Assembly (NCBI GenBank): GCA_023079485.1
Contig: CM041097.1
Coordinates: 18,335,158-18,399,157, forward strand
DNA: 64,000 nucleotides
Source of the DNA: Archilochus colubris
Lineage: Eukaryota > Chordata > Aves > Apodiformes > Trochilidae
Direction of reading: 5' to 3'
Position 1 is the stretch's first letter. The number at the start of each line of letters is the position of its first letter. The notes under the pieces were generated by a model, which searched no databases, had not been told where the DNA came from, and saw only the letters and a list, made by a program, of their open reading frames with translations. A program made the translations under genes and the position numbers. This document shows positions 39,401-54,400 of the stretch, in pieces.

Positions 39401-42400
39401 TGATGATGATGAGAACAAAGCCTCATCTCTCCTGGGTCTATTGGCATGGTGGGTAACTTAGATCTTGCCAAGGAGACACCATTCCTTCCTCCTTAAGCAA
39501 GGAATAGGCAACTTATGTTAATTAAAATGAAAAAAAAAAAAAAAAAAAGGTGATGTCCCTGTAAGGTGAGGAGCTGGAAGTTAATTTTAATGGAGTCTGT
39601 ATTGCAGGGTTTGAGGCTGTGACAGGAATCTACATTGTGTGATCACATTTACAATTCTCAGGAACTTGCTTCATGAAAGATTCATCTGAAATTCCCTCAG
39701 GACAAGATACTTGTAGGTGAGTGATTTTCTGAAGAAGGTCATCTGTCAGCCTCCTGGTCAGTCACTTGGAAAAGCACCAGCCTGTATTTTGCTCCACTTG
39801 CTTTGGCCTAAAATCTTCCTTGCAATACTCATGGTCCCACAGGCAAGTGTGTAACTTCAGAAAACTCTTTATCCCAGTGAGAAGACTCAGTTATCTTTTT
39901 CTTTTCTTTTTTTTTTTAGTGGCTACAATCACCCTTTTCTTCCAGCTAATTAGGCCAGGCAGAACTTCCTGAAGAAAAGAAGAAAACAACTAAGGCACCA
40001 TTCTAAGAAAACATTCCAAGAGACCTCTGTAGGTCTCAAGGAAAGGAAGAACCTTTTTTTTAGGCTAAGAAACCCTTCACTATGGGTTCTGGGGGTTGAA
40101 GTGAAGAAATCCAACTGCAATGGGATGAACTGGGGGAACTGGGATGAAGATCTTGGAAGCAGTGGCTTCTACTCTGGATCTTCCAGAACAGTTCCCATCT
40201 GGAGCTTGCATGGTAAGATCCAGTCTGATCACAGCCCTGTCTTTGAAAATTACTGTAAGAAAACTGGGTTGGAAATCTCCTTTGAAAATACCTGGGAAAT
40301 AAATCAGAGTCAAAATAAATTTTTTTGAACTATGGAAACTGGGGGTAAAAAAAAAAAAAACCAAACCAAAACCAAGCAGGAAATGTAACCTTCATTTTTC
40401 TAGGTAGTACATCTGGGAGTCAGGCTATGACATTCATACTGATGCTTACAGCAATGATGAACCTTATTTGTCTCAAAACTCCAAATGACTTTAACCATGA
40501 TTAATTTTTTTTCTGATAAAACAACTGGACCTATAAAAGCACCTAACACATCCCTGAAGATGTCCGTGATTGACTTCCATTCAAAAATAAAAATGCTCAC
40601 AAGCAAGAGGCAAGTGCTGCATCACAGGGAAAGTTTTAGTATGTGAAGAAAGATGAAAAAAATTGTCTTTGAAGCAAGGCAATGAAATTATTAGACAGAA
40701 TCAACAATTAAACTCTAGGTTGATCAAATTCAGCAGCTCCTTGGTATTATTTAGTCATGTATAGTTTTATAGTTAATGAAGACATCTCCAGGATAGAGTC
40801 AGGATATCAGGCAAAAGCTTTAAACAGTGAATGTCTTCCATATAGATGAATAATGGAGTTTTTGGAAAAAAATGGGTGGTACATGATTACCAAAATAATT
40901 AACCAAATATCCAAATATTTTTTTAAGCACTTATGTAGACTGCATGTATTACCAGCAGATGATTTGCTTCTTCTGGGACAGACCACCACTGCACAAGAAA
41001 AGGAGAAGAGCAGCAGATTTTTTTTCCCTGCTGAACATTTTACCATGGTACCACCAAGCAATGAGCTCCATAAAATCAGCATGTGCTAATTAAAAATATA
41101 TTTTTTCCAAGTAATCTTTAACTACTTCCTTAGTGTCTGTCTACCAGGCTACATGTTTAATTGCATCTTAAAATACAAAAATTGAATTTGTTCCTCTCTT
41201 CTCATTTTTCCACACCATGAATCCTTTCTTATCCTATTTTCTCTTTATGGAAAGGGCCAATAGTGATGATGAATGAATATAAAGTGAAAGAAAATTATTT
41301 ATATATTCATGTTTTATATTAAATCAAAGTTAGATAATCTTGTCCTATTTTTAGCACATTCTGAAATTCCCTGAGGAGAAAAACAAATGCTGGAACTGTA
41401 CAAATGACAATAAACTGAGCATTTGATGTTGGCCTTTTTCTGAGAAAATCCATCATGGGGAAAAAGGAAGATTAATAGTCCGTTAGTAATGCTAGGAAAG
41501 AACCCAGAATAGCTGGTTTAGAGTATCTATTTTAATTATCAACTTCAGCTAGGGGTTGAGAGTTATATATCAAACCCACAGTGAATTTTTAGAAAAACAG
41601 ACCAATTTTATTTTTCATTAAAAGAGTTACATCTGTGCACAGAATTTCTACACCAACCATTTCCAAGCATTCTTGAGCAAGTGACTATGGACATGGTTCA
41701 AGTTCCAGTGCTTTGTGGTTCCAAGATAGCATAGAAAATATGTTTGTTTGGTGGTTGTGGGGTTTTTTTTTTTGGTTGGTTGGTTGGTTTTGGATTTTTT
41801 TATTAAACCCTTTATGCACTGAAGAGCAAATTTCAGATTTAAGAGTTTCAGCTCATGAAACAAATCAGGAGAGTGAGAATGCTTTGCTTCAGAGCAGAGC
41901 TATGAAATGGTTCGCACTTTTGTTTAGGGCTGGCTTTATGCTTCACTTCCAAAGAATCTTGAAAATCTGCTAAGGAAAACCTGTTTTTCAGTGACAGGGA
42001 AATTTTTAATCTATTTTTTATCCTCTGAAGGTTTAAGTTTCTCACTGTTTCACTATGACAACGTGGCAAATGTTAACCCCAATTACTCTTTTTTTTTGGC
42101 TAAGCCTGAAAAATGCTTTGTTCTACTAAGGAAAAGGGGAAAAAAAAATATATATATATAGTTATTTGTCCATTTGTAATGCTTATATTTTTCTAAATTA
42201 GAGTAGCAGACACACCTTACACTCTACCAATAAAGTTCTTTAAACAGCACCCAAGATCTCCCAACATTACCCCTGGTACTTCCAGGCAGATGGGTATTTT
42301 TAATTCTAAGTCTTGAGTATATGTTGCATAAATTTCCCCCAAATCCTCATCTGCTTTTAGAACAACTTCCTTAAATATTGATCTTTTATTGGAAGACTGA

Positions 42401-45400
42401 GTGGCATATGGTTCCATTTCTTTTCCAGACAGATTTCTGAGCCTTGATACCAGGCCCAGCAGTGAGCCACGAGAAGATATTCCAGTTACAGAACATTATT
42501 AAAACCACAAACAGAATTAAAATCCTCCAAATTATCAAAAAGTGTTAAAATGATCCTATCTGGAACGCAAACTTGTTGACATTCTCTCTGCAACAACAAA
42601 GCAAGTGACAAAATAAGAAAAATTGCTTAAATCTCCTTAATTCTGCAGAATGGGTTTCATTAAGCAGAGCAAATGAAATGGAACAGCTGGAGTGCCATTA
42701 ATGCCATTACAGGTCTCATTATTCTTCTTAGGCTAAACATCCATATTAAGGATGACTCTAATATGGGCAGACTTTTATACTGGAATATGAACTCTATTTG
42801 AGGCTTCCAATCCCTCTCAGGATGTGTAATGGAAATGTTTACACTGATTTACTTGTCAGAAAACTTTACCTTGCTTTTATTGATTAGCAACATCTTTTTT
42901 TTTTTTTTTCAGCTCTGTGTCATTTAATGAGCAAAACAAAACTTGGGAAGCAGGTCAAATATGTCAAGGTTACCCACTATTGTAATTACATTACAAGGAC
43001 TAATGAACACATCTTTATTTTGTATGTAGTTTACATTGATCTGCCTTACAACTGCCCTGATTTAAAACTGGAGTAAGAATCCTGAGCCAAAGCAATGGAG
43101 AAACCACAGCTTGTTCCAAACTTCCAAGAAGAGAATAAAAATCCCTTTAGGAAATCAGAGGCATAGGGCTGAGTTTGGGATGACAGAAGACACTGCCAGA
43201 TGGAGCATCTTAGATCTTTTGCCCCACATTATTCATAGGATTTCTCAAAAAGTCCTAATTACAATCACCATATGGGGAATTCAGGTTGCTCAAAGCCCCT
43301 CATCCAAGCTGGAGTATTTCTAGTGGTGGGGTATAATCATTTTGAAGTGGAGAAGTCTCTTTTTTCTCCTCATAAAATCTGTTGTGCCTTAAACTAAAAT
43401 CTTCATAGCCTAAAATCTACCTTGCAGCTTCTTGTACAGGAGTAGTAACTGGAAAGATCCCTTGCCCAGAGTTGCAGAGTAGCTGTGCTCTGTGGGGTTT
43501 TTTATACAACTTGAAAAAAAATAAAAAATAAAAAAAAAAAATCTCTGCTCAGTTATTACTGCATGAGAAATAGCATTCCAAAGCTGTCTGCAACACTCTT
43601 TAAATTGCCATTTACCTAAAGAAAATGATATTTGCTGAGATCTGGCTTTAACAAAAATTGTCAATTACCACTTTGTTGCAAATCACTCCAGCTTTAAACC
43701 ACCACCAATGTGCTTTGCTGATATTCATTTCACTCTACAGCCTTAAATTCACAAGAGACTCTGTCTGTTTTCCAGCTATTAAATTTCATATTATTTCATT
43801 TCCCATGCTAGATTATATTGTCTCATTTATTTACTCATTTAAAAATAAAATTGGCTGTTTTGAAAGAAAAGGATTGACAATATCCATCAGTAATCTTTTC
43901 CTAAAGCAAGACAAAATTTGCATTTCCTGTAAATGTGAGGCCTAAATGATCCCCCAAATAAATCCAATTGACTGAAAAATCTAAGGTTTCACCAGTGGAC
44001 CAATAAGAACTGTAAAAAAAAAAAAAAAAAGGTCTTTCCATCATAGGAAAATAAGCACAAGCACTTTCTGCAGCACTCTTAGCAACCCTTTTGAGCCTGG
44101 ACATTTATTAGAAGTATTATGCAAAAAAACCTGGCACACAAGTTCTCATTCTCTGCAAGCAGTTAAGATGCCATGGATTTTTAAACACAAATGCTGGATG
44201 GGATTGCAGAAGCTGTAAATCCCAAAGTACCCTTGAGCAGTTTATATTTCATGAGTAAAGAAAGGAGAGGAAGTTTCCTACCATAGTAAGTGAGACGTCC
44301 TCTTGCAATGTTTTTCCCTCTGGAGTTTTCAGTAATGCATTCATACAGCCCTGCATCCTCTTGCTGGAAATTTGGTATTTCAATCAATCCATTGGATTTC
44401 CTCAGCTTGATTTTACTTGGGAATGGCATACCATCAGTTCTTCTCCAGTTAATCTGAGGTACGGGGCTAAAAAAAGAAAATAATGTGATTTTAAGAAGTT
44501 TTGCCTGAAATATTGGATTGGTAAAATTAGATATTTAACTAACATACAATAAAACACAGAACTGACTAAAAGCTTGTGTGGCAGGGGTATTCATACTGTG
44601 TGTGACATGATCAGACACTGTGACAACTGATCTGCATGTCCCATTCTGTTCCATACACTATGAAATTTCCCATTATCTGTCTGAATGCCCAGTGACTGTA
44701 AAAATTCCTGTAAATCACCCCTGGCTTTCCTTGAAGATGAGTGAGATTTACCAGTGACTTCCATGCAAGTCTTTTTGAAATTCCCATCCTGGAACAGTCC
44801 TTTATCCTCCAATTTTAAATCTTTCCCCCTCACCTAGCTGGGAAACCACAGCAAGAGGATGTGATTAACTTATCAATCTGGCACTTCAAATTATGAACAG
44901 CTGACACAGCTCTCTGCAAGTAAACTGCAAAGTGGTGAGTAAATACATTTACAGAAATGTAAATGGTTTGGGAGATCGTTTTTGAAAGAGGAAATACATC
45001 AGTGGCGTGTGAAATATCCTTCAGAAGAGCAATGTGGTTTAATCCTTAATTCAGCTATAAAAGGAGAGCAAACTCTGAAAGCTTCAGGTACATTCACCAG
45101 CACAATTCAGACAAAATTCTCTCTGACTTCAGCCACAGTTCCTTCCACACAGAGAAAGCAGAGCCAGGTTAAAGGATATGTGCAAAACTGCACTGATCTT
45201 ATTCAGGATAACTGGAAATGCAAACTAAATTCCTATGCTGCTGAGATACATCAATTCTAAACAAAACCCCAAAATAACTCCAAGGCCCTTTGCCCTCTTA
45301 CTATTCCAAGCAATAATTGTGATGATGATGGAAACAGGGTCTTTGGAAAACAAGTGCCAGGACAATGAACCCTCCTGGACTTCAACTTTCAGCACAGGGG

Positions 45401-48400
45401 AAGCAAAAAACTTACTTTCCTAGAGCAAAGCATTCGAGCTTCACAGTGGAGCCTTTAGCTGCAGGAAGTGTCTCAGGAAACTGAACTTCTATTTTGGGTT
45501 CATATTCTCCCATCACACCTACAGGAGGCAATTAGAAACAGGTCATTTTTTTTTAAGCCTTGTTTATTTCTTTAGCACTAAATCACGTTAAGTCCAAACC
45601 TTTTATATATATATATATATTTTTTTTAATCTCATCTCTGACATTGCATTTAGCAAAAGAAGGATCTGCCAGTGAAATCACTGCCAGCAGGAGAGGAAGA
45701 GGAGAACACAACACAGAATTTTTTGTCCTCTTGCAAAGCAACCAATATTCTGAAGGTTTTGGTATAAGAGATAATAATGGCCAAGTAAAGGTGTTATTTT
45801 TTTTCCCAATGCAGAAGGGAGGTGATACCATCTGTCCGGAGCACCAGAGGAGTTGGAGACCCAAGAACTTGGGTGTTGGTGAGGGTGCTGGTTACAACAC
45901 AGGTGTAGTTTCCAACATCTGAGGGCTCCACCTTGGCTATGTAGAGGTGCCCAGTCTCTTGGGAGACAAAACGCCGCCTGTCCTCTTGTACAAAGGATGG
46001 GTACTCGTTGAAGATCCAAGCAAATGACAGATCTAAGGGGTAATAGAGAAAAGTGAAACTGTTTGAGAGGAATTTGCACGTTTTTCTGTCTTCAAAGAGC
46101 AGTTTATTTCATGATTACATGATGTTTTAAACACTGTATTGGATATGATGCTGCAGAAGCAGAGAGACAACGGTGGAGGGAAATAGAGTAAAAAAGGTGA
46201 CAGAAATAAGTAAAACAAACAAAAAAAGCAAAACTAACCATTTTCCTACCAGTCAGATCTCCTACAGCAGAAAGGTGAAAGGGATTCAAAACAGTTTATC
46301 CAAGGATAATTTTAACTACCTTTTTTTTTTAAGACTTAATATGAATGGGAAGAGGATTAGACAGCAAAAATGAGACCAAACTTCGCCAAAATGGAAACAA
46401 TATTCATAAACTCAGCTATATACTTAACAGTTAGAAACAACATAGGTGTATGTAAGAGAAAAGAATATCAAAAGCAACATAAACCCCCAGCAGGGCTCAC
46501 CCCACAGCAAAACCATGGTTTTCATTTAAATTTCCAATAAAGCTCCATTAAAAAAAGCTCTGTATGGACTCATAAAATCCCCTTCCCTACCATTCAGTGT
46601 GGTCACTTGAAAGGAAAACTACACTTCCACAGGTAGAGATTTGGCATAAATTGTATTTATTTTTTTTTTCTGAGCTCTGTGTGTCCTATTTTAATTGGCA
46701 AAATCCCCTTTCTGTGTGAGGCCAGGTGCATGTCTCATTCATATCCTACAGAACCAAAGGAAATTAATTTTTAATGGCTTTCCAGGCAAGAAATAATTTT
46801 TCGCCCTAGTGCTGCTTAGCTGAAAGTTTATAAAAAGATTACAGCTCCTGCAAGTGCTAATTAGAGACAATTATAACTTGATTGACCTGCCTTCATGTCA
46901 CAATATCTTGTAGAATTTGCAGTGCCCCTACAAAGTGGAGAGCAGCCCTTTTTGCAGAGGTTTAATTGAGAAGTGGGTAAATTTGGATGCAGCCATGAAG
47001 GGGAGAGCAGGAGAGCATCTCCACACCCCTCCTCCTGGAGCTTCAATACACACCCAGGGGAGTAACTTAACACAAGGGTTAAATTTAACACCCAGGGATG
47101 ATTTAGCACAAGGTAAGATTGTGCAGATTAAAAAAAAAAATAAAATCCTAATAAATGAAATTATTAAAATATTTATGGACTGGTTAATGCAAAGAGGGCA
47201 TCAAATTAAACGGCTGATCATCATTGAGTTTTATTTTATTCTATTAATATTTAAGCTCCTTCCATTAACATAATCTTGCAGTGTATAAACAATTAACAAT
47301 TTCAGGGCTTTTCTCAAGTGTGAAACCTTTGGTATATCTGGAAATATTTTATTGTTGAAAACAGCCATCTCTGCTTCTGGACTCACAGTGTCTCCTCATG
47401 GGAAACCACAGCTTACTCTAGAGGTGCTTTTAGCATGAGGTGTCATTAATTTATGATAAGAAATACCCAGATTTGCCAAGATAAAAGAGTCAGTGCAGAG
47501 GCAAGGACAACCCCATGATCTGTCTTGACCTCAGCAAGACTTTTGAGATGTGCCACAACCACCTCATCAGACTGAGAATATCCATAGAATCTTAAAAAAA
47601 AATCTCTGTAGAGTCTTCAAAAAAAGGTTTTTACAATAAAAGCACCAAGATGAGAGGCACTGGGTTGCTGGAGAATTGGGCTCATTGCTCACCAGCACTG
47701 GAGAGGAAGGGAGGTGGGCAGCATTCTGGTTGTGTTCTGGTCACCTCTAAACCAAAAATAATGTTTCTAAATGGGAATGACCAGAAAATAAAGTATATTT
47801 CCTTTCTGACAAAGCAGCTAGATGAAGGCAGTGACCACCAGGCTGAGGGAAAGGCTGTAGACTGACTTAAGAATCAACTCAGGAACTGGAAGAAAATGAA
47901 AATGTACATTTTTTGCTCTACATCAAACTCAGACATCCACAAGGCAGAAAGGTGTGGGAAGCCAGGCTTTATTGGTTCTGGTATTTATTGAGCTACTTAT
48001 TTCCTGCACTTCAATTTTATTCCTAAAGAAAAATAGCAACGAAGACAATAAAGAGAAAAAAATACATTATTCAAAACATTCAAAGGAGATGGACAGATTT
48101 GGATACACAGCAGGGAAATAAGCAGCTTGATTTCATTCTTATTATATTGGGTTAAACTCATAGAAATCAGTCATTATAATTATGGAAGCCACACAAAGTG
48201 TATTCCAGTTTAATTGGCTCCTTCAGCAGCCTATGCATAAGCACTCCTGGAAACCCAATTCCCCCTTCACCAGGTATTTTCATCAACTCCCTTAAAAAAG
48301 GGAGCAGGGTGGTTTTATACCAGTGCCCAACAGCCATATCTCATTTTATATTTATTATACTTTAGGAAATTGTATTCTTATTTTAAGAAAAAAAAAAAAA

Positions 48401-51400
48401 ATCATGTTGAACAACTTGTTCTGTGATTTATTATGTTTACACCATTTGCCTGGTGCTGATCCTAGGGCACCTCCAGGGACATAAACTCACTCCCTTTCTG
48501 TCAATTACAAGTTCTCACTTGATTTTCTGTTATAAATGGAAGTAATATGTCTCTCCTGGGCTTCCTTGGAGATCTAAGCCTTTGCTTTCCAATGCATTTT
48601 CTTCCTCACTTGGCAACCTTACATGGATAAGGTATTGGAAATTACAGTTATTACTCAATTTTTATTTGTTTCCTACATCTCAGTTGGTTTGTCCTCTTTA
48701 TTTTGCATTATTTGATTATTATTTACCACGCAGCCTACAAGCCCCAACACACAGCACACTTCTATTCTTCCAGGCACTTTGTGCCTCTTAAGAGTTCAAT
48801 TAAAAATTGATTATAGAAATTGCCTGTTGGTTTATAACTTAAATTTTTACAAGATTCAACAATTAAATCAGTAGGGACTTGGATGACAGCCTCAGAAACT
48901 GCATCATCAGTTCCTGGATAAATTTAGTGTTGCTAAAGGAATATGAGGGGATTAAACCCCACAGTTTTAGTGGGTTTTAATTGGGGTCAAATTAACACTT
49001 TAGCTCCTTTACATGGGTGTGAAATTGTGGTTTTCAATCATGCTGCACATTTCCTCTAAGAGAGGCTGCAGCGTATCAGTGGGAGACCAGAGAACAGGAT
49101 CAGGACTATTTTATTTCTTGCAAACAGAAGTTAAGGGAAAAGAGGAGTGGTGGGAAGCCAGGGTGATGCAGGAAGCCAGCAAAAATTTGAAGAAATAAAT
49201 AGGGCATGTAGATCTATGAGAGAAAGGAAAAGGATAGTTTATAAAGTTTATTTTGTGCAGAAATTTTGAAGGTCTCCTGTGCTCATCATCCCCCAGCAAC
49301 TCTGGCTGCTTTTGTTCTAGACCACTGCTCCTACAGACCTGCTTAATATGTACCTGCAAGCCCTGTAATGCACACCTCAATGTCTAAATTTAGATTTCTA
49401 AAACATCCAAAAGCAAATGAAGTCAATGACATTGTCCTGAAACAGATTTAGAGTTCTTATGTTCCAAAATGAGTGGATTTCAGCAAGTGAAGTGGAATGG
49501 AAACAGCTGGGGTTGAGTGCATCAATTGACTGAACAATGTCTTACCCATTTTATTAAAAAAAAAAAAGATTGACTTCAGTAATTAATACCCAAAACTGTA
49601 TTATTTTTATTAGTTCTCTAATTTCTATTATTAGTTCTCTAATTCAGATTATTTTCTCTGGTATTTTCTCTTCCACTGGCACTCCACCTAACCCAGAGGA
49701 TGGGATATGGCTCTTAAAAACTTGTTTGCAAGAAAGTAATCAAGCAGAATTTAGCAATGACAGAAACTGCAATTAAAATACTTGGAGATTCCTACCAACC
49801 AGCTATTTTGAATTATCTACCTTAGAGTTACAAGCGATGGAAAAGTAACACTGATTTGGAGAGGATAATGACAGGTTCCATAATTAAGGAAGGAACCAAT
49901 TAGCTCATCATTTGGCCCAGTTTCAGCTCAAACTGTGCAGAAATGACAGAAAATGGAGAAAAAGCATCACTCAGGAAGGAATAAGCTCTCACAGCACAGA
50001 CCCAAGGAGATTATGTGGTTTTGTGGGGCAGTCAGACAGAAAGGTGAGTCTGTCCCCACACAGAGGTCAGCTCTGTCCCAGCTCTCCCTGGGAACCCCAA
50101 ACTTCTTGGAATTAGGAATTGAGTCTGCTTGAGGTGAAGTGCATTAAAATCCCAGAGGATGCTCCTAACGAAGCCATAAAGCATCCTGAGGTCACTGCAG
50201 CTTCATCCCAGAGGATTCCACTGGGATGGGTTCAGGTTTGCTGCCCTGAGTGCCCCCAGGGCTAGAACACATTTTACCTTCCATCCACTGCCTTCAAACT
50301 TCTCATCCCTGCTTTGCTATCCTCACTTGGGGAAATGCCTAAATTCCTGCTCAAGTTTGGGGTTTTTTTTGTGCAAGCCAGCACAACCAGCTGCAAGGGT
50401 ATTCTTGGGGCAAGGCATTCCTCTGCCATAAAATAAATAGCAAATTTCAGATTTTTTGTGTGTTTTTTGGGTTTTTTTTTTCAATTTTTTTTCCCCCAAA
50501 TGTTAAAGGTTTTATTATAAATAAAAATCTTACATCCTGCAGTCCTAAAATAAGGTGTTTACCTAGTGGGAGGTGTCCAAAGGAGTTGGAACTAGATGAT
50601 CTTTAAGATCCCTTCCAACCCAAACCAGTCTGGGATCCTTTGATTCTATGTACCCCAGAATGGGATCCCCCAGCGTAGACATAAATAGGATATTATAATG
50701 TCTTTAGGTGCCACTATCAAAAATTGTATCAATTTGGCAAAGAAAATAGAATATTACTGGAAACACTGAAATACTGTGAAATACATCTCAGGGGCTTCAG
50801 GTATAATTTTGAGCACATTAAATGCCCAGAAACTGAAAAACTGTATTTAGTGAGCTCAGCTGGGAAAAACAAAATCCAACTCAGGCTGTATTTCCAAAGG
50901 GATCTTGAATGGTTTGCATGGAAGTGGTTATAGCACTAATAATGCAAAAGCCTTGAGCTGCAGTCCCACCTCAGTCTCTGTATAAATTGTAAGGTAGCAA
51001 GTTCACTCCTTAAAATGTTTCTTACCTAAAGGTTAGTTTTGTAATTGTCATTATTTCTATAACAGAGCTTGAATTGTGGTCACCAGGAGTAAGGAATGAA
51101 TAACTGGTTTAAATACATGTAAACCTATTCATTTCCTCAACTTGGAGAGAAAAAAAAAAAGTGTGGGCATCTATAAATGCTTCTGAATTTCCCCTCTCCC
51201 CAAACTCTTTAGAAAAACTCCTTCCCTTTGCAAGAAGCTATTTTGTACAAAATGTAAATTACATGACAGAAATTTGAGTCAGCTACAAAAATAAAAAAAA
51301 AATAAAAAAAAAAAAAGAGAACATATCCTGAAGAAACTCAGGGCATTCCAGAGTATAATGGAAACACTCTGATTTGAAACTAATGCATACCATTAATCGT

Positions 51401-54400
51401 CCTGGCATACAAGGTGAATTACTTTGGAGATAAGATATAAAGGATCAATTTTCAGCATGCTGTGCAGGTAATTAGGCATGCAACTTGTGTGGGGGGAATA
51501 GCTCAAAACAACAAGAGCAGGGTGAGAGAGACCTGGGTAATATCTTGCAATTTCAATCTACACCTTTAATGAGAATATTGAAATGTTTTAGGCTTAAGTA
51601 GGAACCTTGCAGTTTCAGCTAACACCCAATTTTCAGTTTAAGTGGAATATGGTTAAGAGTCCCCCCGTTCTAGTGAGAGTTTTAGTGAGCCAGAATGATG
51701 CAAGAAGTAAATAAATAAATTTTGCAATTTATTTGCCATAGTTGCAGCATGAATTATATTTTTCTCTATATCTCCTGCCCCAAAAATGCAGTGGCCAAGT
51801 AGTAGCTGCACACAGCAGTTGTTCCCCTTTTAGTGAGCCAGAATGATGCAAGAAATAAATAAATAAAATTTGCAATTCCTTTGCCATGGTTGCAGCATAA
51901 ATTATATTTTTCTCTTAGTTCTCCTGCCCCAAAAATGCAGTGGCCAAGTAGTAGCTGCACACAGTAGTTGGTCCCCAGCTGTCCTAGGTGATAAAGCTCC
52001 AGAGATGCAAACCACCCCACTCAAGGTCATCTGTAGGATGTTTCTAAGTCTCTCCAAACTGTATTAAAAGCAAAGCACTCCATTGTAATTAAAATGTAAA
52101 CACTTCTAAGCTTATCCTTGGGAAACACAGATGTTCAAAGCTGGCAGCATTATTTCCTTATTAATACCACAAAAAAACCTCAAGTTAACTACATTTCCAA
52201 GCAGCACATCTGCTGGAGCAGCAGCTCAGCATCACAGCTCTGCCTCCTCCCCGCCTTTTTCCCCCCTTTTTTTCTCCTGTCACACATGGGCTTTGACCAT
52301 TAAGTGTTCAGTTTCAAACCCACCATGACCCTGGAAGATCCCAGTGCTGCTGAACTGGCAGGTTAAATCTTCCCTGGTGCTCCACAGGAAGCCCAGATGC
52401 TAATGGGGGCAAGGCTAGCAAAATGCTTTTCTACATTTGGGTTCCAGTGCTGAATAAAAACCCAATTACCTTCCCCCTGTAGCTGTGCAGGATGATGGAT
52501 TAGTTTCTCTTTATCACATTTCAAACTAATTGTTTCAGACTAGCTGTGTCATTCAAACTCTACCAGCTCCCATCAAATTGCTCCTGCTCCAGAACTGTGC
52601 AGAAAAGTAAGAAACTGCTTTAGGAAGCAATATTTAAATACATAACCATTAGGCACATCCATTTCAAATGACAAATTGTTCTTTTAATCACCTCCTCAGA
52701 ACTTTCTATGTAATTGCTCAGAGCATTTCTAACAACTCTGTTGTGCTTTTTCAATAGTTGAAACTATTTTAAATTGCTTCCTGCCTATAATAATTTTGAG
52801 GATAGTTTAAGATGATAGTTTTCAGTTTATTACTCAGCTCAACCATATCTGATTTTGTCTGAATGTTAACTATTAGTGAGATAAACTCAAGGAAACTCAT
52901 GGAAACACCCAAATCTAAATTTTAAGAGGAATGTACTAATGTTTCTAGGCAGAAGGAGTAATTAATGACAAATTTCACTTGGTAGTCTTGGGCTCATTTA
53001 GAAGACACTCAGTAAAACCCTGTAAAAAACCAAAAAGTGCTTCCAGGACTCCTGTTAAGAGTGTAATGATCAGCTCTGACTGTGGGCTGGGACTGCAGCC
53101 ATCTCCCTCCTGTCTCCTCCTGATCAATTACCCTCTTTCTAAGGAAAAACTCAAATATTTTAGTACAGAAGATAATAAAGAGCTGGAGGAGAAAAACCCC
53201 ACAGTAACAATTTAGGGATAAAAATAATCTTGGTAAAGGGCCAAAGCCAGTTGTTTACTCCCATTTTCTCCTCTTTTTCCCAGGGCATATCTGAGTTGGG
53301 GCTGGTGAAGTGAAAAGGCTCAACCTGAACTTTTTTTCTACCTGATTTTGTTCTACCTAATCTATCTCCCTCATTCTTTCCCTCCCCTGTTTCCAACACA
53401 TTCCCAGCAGGCAGAGTCCCATTAATACAATCCTGTCCCATATTGCTTCCTCTTTCAGTTTCTTTAGGTTCAGGATAAAGGGCTCACATCCCATCATCTT
53501 TCCAGGTATCAGCACATCCCATCATCTTTCCAGGTCTTCTGGAGTGCCCACATACATTTTACTGATGAAGCCTTTATCTAGCATTGGTCCCAGCAAAGTC
53601 TGCTTTGCTCTCTCCAGCACCAGCCCATGTTCTATCTGCTTCTACCACAGGTCCTAAAGTCTTTGTGTAGATTTAGTGGAAACCAGGAGTACTGCAGCCA
53701 GCAGGAGCTGATCTTGAGCAAAACTCCTTGGGCTTTAGGTGAAATTGCATCCCTCAGTGCACAGAGGTTCTGACATGCTCTCTCACCTCACTAATGGAAA
53801 TAATTAACTAGCTTTAAAATACTGAGATTTAAAACCCTGGTTTGCTCCCTGCTTTGTATACTTCAAAAAACCCCAAATACATGTGGGGGGTTGAAGGCTA
53901 GAATCTTTCCCTAAATAGGATGATAAAAAGCTACAATCTTTCCCTAATCATTTAGCAATGGGTATTCAAGATGTAGAGCAGGATTTACAAGAGCCAATAT
54001 TCTCATAAATATCACAGCTCCCAGATGTTTCCAGGCTTTATGGTCTGCTGACTCCCTGGCTCTGCTAAGCCTTCCTTCACCATCTAGATACCTCTCTTAG
54101 AAATTAAGACTTACAAAAGGAAGACAAAACCAAATATCTAAGCAATAATAAGAGAAATACTGATACATTGCTATGTTTGGTGTCACTGATGCACAAAATC
54201 AAATATGGAATTTACTGAGTTCAGAAGAATTTGGAAGAGTGATAACTCACTGGTCCATCTTCCCCCTTCCCAAATCATGAATCTTTCATTAAAAATTTTC
54301 TCAGGGCAGTTCTACACCTCTATTCCAGCTTAAAAACATGGTAGCTGCAAATGTTGCACAAATATATAAATAAGGAGATAGTAATTTTATAGTCTGGTTT

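Larger units (their letters stand above)
36726..44281 (-). other. CNTN3: CNTN3 intron v4-v5
   Basis: 7.6-kb phase-1 intron between Ig3 and Ig4. It holds poly-A tracts at 39530-39548 and 44014-44030, a TTGG repeat at 41762-41800, an A/TA tract at 42140-42160 and an A-rich tract at 43513-43540. No gene was recognised. Confidence 0.85.

Noticed and set aside
39530..39548. Retroposed gene copy ending in this poly-A
   Set aside because: No coding or CR1-like body precedes the A-run; CR1 elements end in short ATTCT-type repeats rather than poly-A.
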